DNA of 5,356 nt from Flavobacterium sp. (GCA_024709705.1 JANJWE010000055.1:1-5356), one strand, 5' to 3'. Shown: positions 1 to 4,186, counted from the first letter of the stretch. Notes: generated from the letters alone by a model not told the origin. Made by a program: numbers and translations.

Positions 1-113
1 GAAATCATACCACCAATTATATTGGCGGTTACACGCAAGTAGATTCAAAGTTGGACTTTACAGGAAAAACCCCCGCTACCGCACGAATCCCTTCGTGTGG
101 TTCTAGCAAATAA
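1..113 (+). pseudogene. Rhs-repeat protein, internal fragment cut by a RAYT element
   Basis: The frame starting at base 3 reads NHTTNYIGGYTQVDSKLDFTGK, which resembles the Rhs/YD-repeat region of Bacteroidota Rhs-family proteins (large secreted or surface polymorphic-toxin shells). Similarity ends at about base 69, exactly where the transposon inverted repeat starts. After that the frame translates the inverted repeat (PATARIPSCGSSK) and stops at 111-113. The 5' part of the gene lies outside the window, so the size of the lost region cannot be judged. In intact Rhs proteins this stretch is normally followed by more repeats and a hyperconserved core before a variable toxin tip; none of that core is visible downstream. 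The assignment rests on recalled family patterns over only 22 residues. I am fairly sure it is a truncated coding end and moderately sure that it is Rhs. Confidence 0.6.
70..100 (+). repeat. Left terminal inverted repeat / REP-like hairpin of RAYT copy A
   Basis: CCCCCGCTA is followed by a hairpin with arms at 79-87 and 92-100 (CCGCACGAA / TTCGTGTGG, nine pairs including one G-T) around a TCCC loop. The minus strand reads GTAG just outside the hairpin, which recalls the conserved tetranucleotide of REP sequences recognised by RAYTs. The same sequence recurs inverted at 771-801, and again, interrupted, at 1587-1643. Confidence 0.75.
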
Positions 114-126
114 AAAAAGTTTTTAC

Positions 127-134
127 TACATTTG
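127..134 (+). promoter_or_regulatory. Putative -7 box of the RAYT promoter
   Basis: TACATTTG matches the Bacteroidota -7 consensus TAnnTTTG and lies 15 bp before the transposase ATG at 150. The same octamer is preserved at the equivalent site of the decayed copy B (1671-1678). No good TTG -33 box is present at the usual distance; the region there is the edge of the terminal hairpin. The promoter may therefore be weak. Confidence 0.4.
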
Positions 135-149
135 AAATAAAGCAAAAAC

Positions 150-768
150 ATGAGCAGGAACTATAAATTTTATAACCCAGAAGGTCTTTATTTTGTAAGT
201 TTTACTCATGCTTTTTTATTTGTTTTTGGTATTCGTGCATCCGCTTCGCTCAAGTGCCGTAGTGGGTTGGCTAGATGTTTTCACAAGAAATGAATACAAA
301 GATTTGGTTTTAGAAAGTTTGGAATTTTGTCAAAAAAACAAGGGAATGGAAATTCATGCTTGGTGTATAATGACCAGTCATATTCATTTAATTTTCAGAA
401 GTAGTACTAATCAAAAGCCTGAACTTTTATTAGGAGATTTTAAAAGATTTACAAGTCGAAGCGTTATTAATGCTATTCAAGAAAATCCAAAAGAAAGTAG
501 AAAAGAGTTTTTATTAGATTATTTTAAAAAAGAGGCAAAAAAAACGTCAAACACAACAAATTATCAGTTTTGGAGACATGATAATAAGCCAATTGAATTA
601 TGGAGTAATGAAGTAATTCAACAGAAAATAGAGTATATACATAATAATCCTGTTGAAGAAGGTTTCGTTTTTAGACCAGAAGATTATAAATACAGTAGTG
701 CTCCAGATTATGCAGGCGAAAAGGGTTTGCTTGATGGGGTTTGTGTTTTTCAGTATTTTAAATTGTAA
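150..768 (+). pseudogene. REP-associated tyrosine transposase (Y1/HUH, IS200-like), frameshifted by a 49-nt insertion
   Basis: The protein would nick and rejoin single-stranded DNA at the hairpin ends of its element. The native start at 150 gives MSRNYKFYNPEGLYFVSF, the usual N-terminus (first beta-strand) of this family, then runs out of frame and stops at 312-314. The rest of the protein is open from 208 to 768 in another frame. From its ATG at 208 (186 codons) it shows VVGWLDVFTRNEY (residues 18-30), the HUH motif in MTSHIHLIF (H58, H60), a conserved FWRHDNKPIEL block (121-131), and the likely catalytic Tyr143 in IEYIHNNPV. Placing SFT directly before AVVGWLD restores one continuous family-like protein, so about 49 nt (206-255) were inserted. 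The 208 start would replace the first strand with a hydrophobic leader (MLFYLFLVFVHPL), so I consider the gene inactivated. Family assignment is strong; loss of activity is inference. Confidence 0.8.
206..255. other. 49-nt insertion inside the RAYT gene
   Basis: The exact edges are ambiguous by one base (206-254 or 207-255). Removing 49 nt rejoins VSFT to AVVGWLDVF in one frame; 49 is 1 mod 3, which explains the frameshift. The right half holds GAGCGAAGCGG on the minus strand (centred near 246), close to the GAGCGTAGCGA of another short insertion at 1604-1629. Confidence 0.6.
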
Positions 769-770
769 AG

Positions 771-801
771 CCACACGAAGGGATTCGTGCGGCAGCGGGG
801 G
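771..801 (-). repeat. Right terminal inverted repeat / REP-like hairpin of RAYT copy A
   Basis: This is the inverted copy of 70-100 with one difference (CAGC here where a perfect inverted copy would have TAGC). Hairpin arms are at 771-779 and 784-792 with a GGGA loop. It starts 3 bp after the transposase stop codon and could also act as a weak barrier to transcript 3' ends, although no T-run follows. Confidence 0.75.
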
Positions 802-802
802 A

Positions 803-1084
803 TTGAACAACAAAGTTGAAAAATCTAATAAGCATGGAGCTAAAGATAACCAATATGACAACAAAGAGGAAGCTAGAGTAATAACTGGTCCAGAACAAGT
901 TACAGCTAGAGCAAACGGTGAAGTGCCACTCGTAGGCATTACTAGAAATGATCATAATGGACGTTATGTTATTACAAAATCTGCAACATCTAACATTGTT
1001 AATATACCACAAACTAAACAATGGATACAATCATATAATAATAGAGGATTCTTCCCAAGAGGTAAATACAAAACAAAATACTAA
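803..1084 (+). pseudogene. Orphan C-terminal coding fragment, possible displaced Rhs toxin tip
   Basis: An open frame continues out of the transposon end with no ATG of its own. It reads LNNKVEKSNKHGAKDNQYD, then VITGPEQVTARANGEVPLVG, RNDHNGRYVITKSA, and ends in NNRGFFPRGKYKTKY with a TAA at 1082-1084. The fragment is 93 codons, hydrophilic and basic at the end, with no recognisable domain. In the same frame an ATG at 710 lies inside the transposase 3' end and would give a 124-residue chimera; I regard that start as fortuitous. Its position behind a truncated Rhs gene and 8 bp ahead of a small lipoprotein gene fits a C-terminal toxin-tip remnant with a partner gene, but no catalytic motif supports a toxin call. 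An unrelated gene end is equally possible. Confidence 0.4.
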
Positions 1085-1092
1085 TCCAAATT

Positions 1093-1530
1093 ATGAAATC
1101 ATTTTTATACACAACACTATGCTTATTTTTTTTAAGTTGTTCTAACAAGAATATTATTTTATCAAATGAATCAATAAAAATCTTTTATATGAGACCATAC
1201 GTAATGACGCCTATTAGTTATTCATGCGAAATGATTAACAAAGAGGCATTAAAAGACGAAATACATTACAGAGAATTCAAAGATTCAACAATTATTAACA
1301 AGTTTATTGATATTTACAAAAGATATGAGGTTGAACCTGATCAAGATGAAAATATTAATACAAGGATAAGAGTAATAATTAAGACAAAAAAAATAAAAGA
1401 CACTCTTTGTTTAGGTGAAAATTTCAACACATTTATTAATGGTAAAAAATACAAAGACAATAAAGAAATGTTAATATATATAAAAGAGATTATTGACTAT
1501 GAGAATACACCTCGACCTAAACGAAGGTAG
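1093..1530 (+). CDS. Small predicted lipoprotein, function unknown (possible immunity partner)
   Basis: The 145-residue protein begins MKSFLYTTLCLFFLSC: a short Lys-containing n-region, a hydrophobic stretch and a lipobox-like FLSC with Cys16 as the lipidated residue. It should be exported and anchored in a membrane. The sequence after the cysteine (SNKNIILS) lacks the acidic lipoprotein-export signal seen in many surface-exposed Bacteroidota lipoproteins, so a periplasm-facing location is more likely. The mature part is Lys/Ile/Asn-rich and mixed alpha/beta in appearance, with IKIFYMRPYVMTPISYSCE near residues 29-47 and a basic RPKRR tail. I do not recognise a domain. The start 8 bp after the preceding frame suggests co-transcription with it. 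Small lipoproteins behind Rhs ends are often immunity proteins, but that role is inferred from context only. Confidence 0.65.
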   Translation: MKSFLYTTLCLFFLSCSNKNIILSNESIKIFYMRPYVMTPISYSCEMINKEALKDEIHYREFKDSTIINKFIDIYKRYEVEPDQDENINTRIRVIIKTKKIKDTLCLGENFNTFINGKKYKDNKEMLIYIKEIIDYENTPRPKRR

Positions 1531-1586
1531 AGTAATGTTTCAAAGTTAGTGATGAACCAGCTACACATAGTGTTCAGAACAAATAT

Positions 1587-1643
1587 CCCCCGCTACCGCA
1601 CGACCCGAGCGTAGCGAACAGACGAAGTAATCCCTTCTTGTGG
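1587..1643 (+). repeat. Third copy of the RAYT terminal repeat, interrupted by 26 nt
   Basis: Bases 1587-1603 equal 70-86 of copy A, and 1630-1643 match 87-100 with one change (TTCTTGTGG instead of TTCGTGTGG). The hairpin arms are therefore separated by the inserted 26 nt. Confidence 0.7.
1604..1629. repeat. 26-nt mini-insertion in the copy B terminal hairpin
   Basis: It begins CCCGAGCGTAGCGA and ends AGACGAAGTA. It is absent from the otherwise colinear copy A, where CGCACGA is followed directly by ATCCC. The first and last motifs recur, in reverse orientation, in the insertion at 1715-1744. Confidence 0.65.
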
Positions 1644-1714
1644 TTTTAATAAATAAAGAAAGTTTTTTTCTACATTTGAAATAAACCAAAAGTATGAGTA
1701 GAAATTATAAATTT

Positions 1715-1744
1715 ACTTCGTCTTTTCGACTATCGTTTCGGGTC
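1715..1744. repeat. 30-nt mini-insertion in the copy B transposase start
   Basis: Relative to copy A (AAATTTTATAACCC), copy B has about 30 extra bases between AAATTT and ATAACCC. The minus strand starts GACCCGAAACGATAGTCGA and ends AGACGAAGT, so it shares both ends (CCCGA... and AGACGAAGTA) with the insertion at 1604-1629. The length of 29 net bases shifts the reading frame. Confidence 0.65.
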
Positions 1745-1821
1745 ATAACCCAGAAGGACTTTATTTTGTAAGTTTTACATCGCACCGCAAAGTGTTTACA
1801 ACAAATATCCTATGAAAAGCT

Positions 1822-1858
1822 CCTCAATCCCGAAAGCTTTCGGGACCCGACTTTGAGG
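1822..1858. repeat. Nested palindrome TCCCGAAAGCTTTCGGGA in the transposase relic
   Basis: A perfect 18-nt palindrome at 1828-1845 lies between CCTCAA (1822-1827) and TTGAGG (1853-1858), which pair as an outer stem with an asymmetric ACCCGACT-side bulge. There is no T-run on either strand, so it does not look like an intrinsic terminator. The CCCGAAA half-motif is shared with the insertion at 1715-1744. Confidence 0.6.
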
Positions 1859-1975
1859 TATACATACAACAACAGACGAGCTACTTAAAGGTTTCAAAAC
1901 CCGTACGAAGTAAAGCTTTATAGATTTCCGGAGATTCAAAAAACAAAGGGATAGTAGGGTAATGTCTAGAATTTG

Positions 1976-1999
1976 GTGTACGTTTTCGTGTACGTTTTG
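1976..1999 (+). repeat. Tandem 12-bp repeat, GTGTACGTTTT(C/G) x2
   Basis: There are two adjacent units, 1976-1987 and 1988-1999, identical except for the last base. They lie about 80 bp from the 3' end of the tRNA gene, at the edge of the accessory DNA. Function is unknown; paired short repeats beside a tRNA could be recombinase arm sites, but no integrase is present in the window. Confidence 0.55.
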
Positions 2000-2023
2000 T
2001 AAAAGTAGCAAAATCGCGGACAT

Positions 2024-2056
2024 AAAAAAAAACGGATTAAGAACCTTAATCCGTTT
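2024..2056 (-). terminator. Intrinsic terminator of tRNA-Met
   Basis: An 11-bp perfect stem (2031-2041 with 2045-2055) closes a 3-nt loop and is followed on the minus strand by nine T. It starts about 22 nt after the tRNA 3' end, as expected for a tRNA transcript terminator. Confidence 0.85.
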
Positions 2057-2077
2057 CAATTCAAGACTTTAAATTTG

Positions 2078-2151
2078 TAGCGAGGACGGGATTTGAACCC
2101 GTGACCTTTGGGTTATGAATCCAACGCTCTAACCAACTGAGCTACCTCGCC
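2078..2151 (-). tRNA. tRNA-Met (CAU), elongator type
   Basis: The 74-nt cloverleaf can be read directly. The acceptor GGCGAGG pairs with CCTCGCT (one G-U at 1-72), the D arm is GCTCAGTTGGTTAGAGC, and the anticodon loop TTCATAA has CAU at 2117-2115. The T arm is ACGGGTTCGAATCCCGT and the discriminator is A. CCA is not encoded (CAAA follows). The initiator hallmarks (unpaired 1-72 and a GGG/CCC anticodon stem) are absent, so it is an elongator Met tRNA; a tRNA-Ile2 with lysidine-modified CAU cannot be fully excluded by eye. It stands alone, with its own promoter and terminator, divergent from the START-domain gene. Confidence 0.93.
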
Positions 2152-2186
2152 TTTTTTTGCATTCCCCCTCTGGGTTAATGCGGGTG

Positions 2187-2216
2187 CAAAGATAGAAATA
2201 ATACTAAATCTTCCAA
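2187..2216 (-). promoter_or_regulatory. tRNA-Met promoter (Bacteroidota -33/-7 type)
   Basis: On the minus strand, TTG (2216-2214) is separated by 19 bp from TATCTTTG (2194-2187), a perfect TAnnTTTG box. Transcription would start near 2181, about 30 nt before the mature tRNA. The leader contains a hairpin (GCATT 2181-2177 with AATGC 2163-2159, plus an inner CCC/GGG) followed by seven A, probably removed by RNase P. Confidence 0.75.
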
Positions 2217-2297
2217 ATAGAAAACACTAAATTATTTTTATTTTTAGAAACCCTTTTTTTTTGACTTTTTATTCAATATATTTCCAAAAAATTTAGA

Positions 2298-2690
2298 ATG
2301 GACACAAAAGTACGATACGAAATAGAGTTTCCTTTGAACTCTTCGCCGCAACTTCTTTACCAATACATTTCTACACCTTCCGGATTGTCGGAGTGGTTTG
2401 CCAATAATGTCAATTCAAGAGGAGAATTGTTCACATTCATCTGGGACGATTCGAAAGAACGTGCTCGCTTGGCCTCCAAAAAAACCGGAGAGCGTGTGAA
2501 GTTTAAATGGATAGACGATCAAGATAAAGACACCGATTATTTTTTTGAATTGCGAATCATGGAAGATGAAATAACAAAGGATGTTTCGTTGGTGGTTGTA
2601 GATTTTGCCTTTGAAGACGAGTTGGAAGAATCTAAGCTCCTATGGGAAAATCAAATTTCCGATTTAAAGCACGTTATCGGTTCGGTTTAA
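2298..2690 (+). CDS. START-like domain protein (SRPBCC fold, Aha1-like)
   Basis: The 130-residue cytosolic protein has no signal peptide or membrane segment. It begins MDTKVRYEIEFPLNSSPQLLYQYIS, a beta-strand then an alpha-helix, followed by STPSGLSEWFANNV (26-39), the helix-turn typical of START/AHSA1 folds. Beta-hairpins follow (FTFIWDD, RVKFKWID, YFFELRIME, LVVVDFAFED), then a C-terminal helix LLWENQISDLKHVIGSV that closes the hydrophobic cavity. Single-domain proteins of this kind are widespread in Bacteroidota and lack an established ligand, so none is proposed. A possible -7 box (TATATTTC, 2277-2284) lies just before the start, with one mismatch and a short gap to the nearest TTG, so the promoter is uncertain. 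A strong terminator follows 21 bp after the stop. Confidence 0.8.
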   Translation: MDTKVRYEIEFPLNSSPQLLYQYISTPSGLSEWFANNVNSRGELFTFIWDDSKERARLASKKTGERVKFKWIDDQDKDTDYFFELRIMEDEITKDVSLVVVDFAFEDELEESKLLWENQISDLKHVIGSV

Positions 2691-2704
2691 TCTTGGAATA
2701 AACG

Positions 2705-2712
2705 TATATTTG
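2705..2712 (+). promoter_or_regulatory. Putative -7 box for the class IV PLP enzyme gene
   Basis: TATATTTG is a perfect TAnnTTTG match, 24 bp before the ATG at 2737. No TTG lies at the usual 17-23 bp; the nearest is TTG at 2693-2695, only 9 bp away. The last G of the box is also the first base of the terminator palindrome at 2712-2729. Confidence 0.5.
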
Positions 2713-2736
2713 CCCTGAAATTTCAGGGCTTTTTTT
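2712..2736 (+). terminator. Intrinsic terminator after the START-domain gene, abutting the next start codon
   Basis: The perfect 18-nt palindrome GCCCTGAAATTTCAGGGC (2712-2729) is followed by seven T (2730-2736), and the next base is the A of the ATG of the downstream gene. It should end transcripts from the START gene while a promoter overlapping its left edge serves the following gene. Confidence 0.75.
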
Positions 2737-3567
2737 ATGATAAATTGGAACGGAACACTGCAAGAACCTACAGAGGCTTTGGTTCATAATAGAGGTTTTT
2801 TATACGGCGATGCTGTATTTGAAACTTTAAAAGTGGTAGATGGTAAAATTCTTTATTGGGAAGATCATTATTTTCGGCTAATGGCTTCTATGCGATTGCT
2901 TCGTATGGTCATCCCCATGTCGTTTACTCTAGAATTTTTAGAACAAGAGGTGGTGCACGTTTTGGAGGCCAATAACCTCAAGTCATCGGCCCGTGTACGC
3001 CTTACCGTTTACCGTGAGGATGGCGGGTATTATACTCCGCAAACCCGAAACGTTGGGTATTTGCTCTCGGCCACGGCACTAGCTTCTCAAGCCTATGAAT
3101 TGGCTACCGCACCTTATGAAGTTGAGTTGTACAAAGATTTTTATTTGCCCAAACATTTATTGAGTACCTTAAAGACAACCAATAAAATGATTTCGGTATT
3201 GGCGGGCATTTATGCTTCCGAAAACGGTTACCAATCGTGTTTGTTGCTCAATGAATCCAAGAATATAGTAGAAGGAATTTCTGGGAATGTATTTATGTTG
3301 TCCGGAAACCGCTTGGTGACACCTCCTGTAACAGAGGGCTGTTTGCAGGGCATTATGAGAAAACAAATTTTGAAGTTGGCCCCAAAAATAGAGCATTTGG
3401 AGGTTGTAGAGCAGGAGATTTCTCCGTTTGATTTACAAAAAGCAGATGAATTGTTTTTAACCAATGTGATTGTGGGGATACAGCCTATTACGCAATACCG
3501 TAAGAAATCTTATTCGCATACGGTGGCGGCACAATTGGTGGCTTTGCTCAATGCCAATTTAGTTTAA
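2737..3567 (+). CDS. Class IV (fold-type IV) PLP enzyme: aminotransferase / aminodeoxychorismate lyase-like
   Basis: The 276-residue length is normal for the branched-chain/D-amino-acid transaminase and PabC superfamily. Visible landmarks are NRGFLYGDAVFET (18-30), the opening motif of the family; DHYFRLMASMRLL (43-55); LLSTLKTTNKM (141-151) with Lys146 as the likely Schiff-base lysine and Asn149; NIVEGISGNVF (176-186) with Glu179 positioned to bind the PLP ring nitrogen; and TPPVTEGCLQGIMR (195-208), which binds cofactor phosphate. The C-terminal ADELFLTNVIVGIQPI matches the family's closing strand. It acts in the cytosol on amino-acid or chorismate-derived substrates. PabC (4-aminobenzoate synthesis) is a reasonable candidate role, but residues distinguishing lyase from transaminase cannot be judged by eye, so no symbol is given. 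The start follows a T-run directly. The 3' end overlaps yqgE tail to tail by 9 bp. Confidence 0.88.
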   Translation: MINWNGTLQEPTEALVHNRGFLYGDAVFETLKVVDGKILYWEDHYFRLMASMRLLRMVIPMSFTLEFLEQEVVHVLEANNLKSSARVRLTVYREDGGYYTPQTRNVGYLLSATALASQAYELATAPYEVELYKDFYLPKHLLSTLKTTNKMISVLAGIYASENGYQSCLLLNESKNIVEGISGNVFMLSGNRLVTPPVTEGCLQGIMRKQILKLAPKIEHLEVVEQEISPFDLQKADELFLTNVIVGIQPITQYRKKSYSHTVAAQLVALLNANLV

Positions 3568-4119
3568 CATCGGATTTTCCGGAGCGTTGGACCATATGAG
3601 GTAATCGCCTCCCAGTTCTTTAATTTGGTCTTTCCAAAAATCGGCAGAGGATTTTTTGAGAATGGTTTGTTTGTAAATATTTTCAATTAAAATCCAAGAG
3701 TTGGCGTTCATCTCTTGTTCGAGTTGGTGGGCATCCCAACCGGTATAGCCTAAGAAAAACCGAATGGAGTCTTTAGCAATCCGACCTTCGTTTATCAAAT
3801 CTCGTGTGGTATCAAAATTACCGCCCCAATAAATACCATTGGAAATTTCAATACTATCCGGAATCAAGTCGGGAATGGTGTGAATAAAATACAAATTGTC
3901 TTGTTCAACTGGTCCGCCGTTGTAAATGGTAAACGAGGATTCGATTTCGGGAACCAAATCCATTAAGGTATAAGGTAAAGGTTTGTTGAGAATAAAACCT
4001 ACAGAACCTTCGGTGTTGTGATCGGCCAGTAGAATTACAGATCTGTTAAAAGAAATATCGCCCAAAATGGAAGGTTCGGCGATAAGTAAATGACCTTTAT
4101 TGATTTTTTCTGATATCAT
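3559..4119 (-). CDS. yqgE: YqgE/AlgH family protein (DUF179)
   Basis: The 186-residue soluble protein has the full family pattern: KGHLLIAEPSILGDISFNRSV (8-28), SVILLADHNTEGSVGFILNKP (27-47), YNGGPVEQDNLYFIH (66-80) with the conserved GGPV, a WGG (98-100) within the NGIYWGGNFDTTRDLI segment, and FLGYTGWDAHQLEQEM (122-137). It ends in a C-terminal strand-helix with WSNAPENPMLN. The biochemical function is not established; in Proteobacteria the AlgH name comes from an alginate-regulation link that need not apply here. The ATG at 4119-4117 fits the usual start just before GHLL. The gene lies downstream of the HU gene but behind that gene's terminator, so it is probably transcribed from its own promoter. 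Its 3' end overlaps the convergent PLP enzyme gene by 9 bp with no terminator between them. Confidence 0.9.
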   Translation of the reverse strand: MISEKINKGHLLIAEPSILGDISFNRSVILLADHNTEGSVGFILNKPLPYTLMDLVPEIESSFTIYNGGPVEQDNLYFIHTIPDLIPDSIEISNGIYWGGNFDTTRDLINEGRIAKDSIRFFLGYTGWDAHQLEQEMNANSWILIENIYKQTILKKSSADFWKDQIKELGGDYLIWSNAPENPMLN

Positions 4120-4136
4120 TTATGGGCAATTTTGAA

Positions 4137-4168
4137 TAAATTTAACAAAATAGTTCCAAATAAACCAA
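4137..4168 (-). promoter_or_regulatory. Possible yqgE promoter
   Basis: On the minus strand, TTG (4168-4166) is 21 bp ahead of TAAATTTA (4144-4137). This matches TAnnTTTG except for the final base and lies 17 bp before the ATG. It is a reasonable candidate downstream of the HU terminator, but the region is very AT-rich. Confidence 0.35.
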
Positions 4169-4186
4169 ATATTTTAACGTAAATGT

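Larger units (their letters stand above)
70..801 (+). mobile_element. RAYT (REP-associated IS200-like) element, copy A
   Basis: A 732-bp unit is bounded by 31-bp inverted repeats (70-100 and 771-801) that differ at one position, and it contains one Y1/HUH transposase gene in the same orientation. The outer edges are runs of five C (left) and five G (right). No target-site duplication is evident, as expected for single-strand HUH transposition. The left edge coincides with the loss of Rhs similarity. If one C of the left run is joined to base 802, the upstream Rhs frame continues into the frame used downstream (803-1084). That is suggestive, but has a one-in-three chance of occurring at random. 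The transposase carries an internal 49-nt insertion, so the copy is probably immobile unless helped in trans. Confidence 0.75.
1587..1957 (+). mobile_element. Decayed, 3'-truncated RAYT element, copy B
   Basis: This holds the same left end, spacer, -7 box and transposase start as copy A, but riddled with changes. The left inverted repeat is split by 26 nt (1604-1629), the spacer keeps TACATTTG, and the transposase start at 1694 keeps MSRNYKF. A 30-nt insertion (1715-1744) follows, then an intact stretch equivalent to NPEGLYFVSF in broken frame. No right inverted repeat is found before the tRNA gene, so the 3' end has been lost. Similarity is clear to about 1806 and only patchy beyond that. 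The region 1531-2023 has no intact gene. Confidence 0.65.
1694..1957 (+). pseudogene. Relic of a RAYT transposase gene (copy B)
   Basis: The ATG at 1694 encodes MSRNYKF, then the frame is lost in an insertion and stops at 1769-1771. Past the insertion the DNA again matches the family: the NPEGLYFVSF codons (1745-1776, shifted frame), a stretch at 1792-1806 matching the VFTRN codons at 12 of 15 bases, and possibly ELL..FK (about 1878-1898). The codons for TSKAL appear at about 1905-1921 with one extra A. A weaker echo of the IQENPKESR segment lies at 1930-1957. The middle section that should encode the HUH histidines is missing and replaced in part by a palindrome (1822-1858). The first half of this assignment is firm; everything after 1806 is a by-eye alignment and tentative. 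Confidence 0.5.

Noticed and set aside
598..1030. Minus-strand open frames across the transposase 3' end and orphan fragment
   Set aside because: They are antisense to frames with clear family motifs or to the RAYT terminal repeat, have hydrophobic low-complexity translations typical of AT-rich antisense, and lack promoters.
948..1145. Plus-strand 65-codon frame overlapping the orphan fragment and the lipoprotein start
   Set aside because: It covers two better-supported frames out of register, and its translation (Ile/His/Asn-rich) has no protein-like pattern.
70..1643. Repeated hairpin sequences as a possible CRISPR array
   Set aside because: There are only three copies at irregular distances in mixed orientation, flanking a transposase gene; they are transposon ends.
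1796..2059. Minus-strand 87-codon frame between copy B and the tRNA gene
   Set aside because: It begins inside the tRNA terminator hairpin and runs antisense through the RAYT relic and palindrome; no family pattern.
2078..2110. Duplicate of the tRNA 3' end as an attachment site
   Set aside because: I looked for a second copy of the T-arm/acceptor sequence in 1-2077 and found only a chance GTAGCGA match within the mini-insertion at 1604-1629.
3169..3464. Two minus-strand frames inside the PLP enzyme gene
   Set aside because: They are antisense shadows of a strongly conserved coding region.
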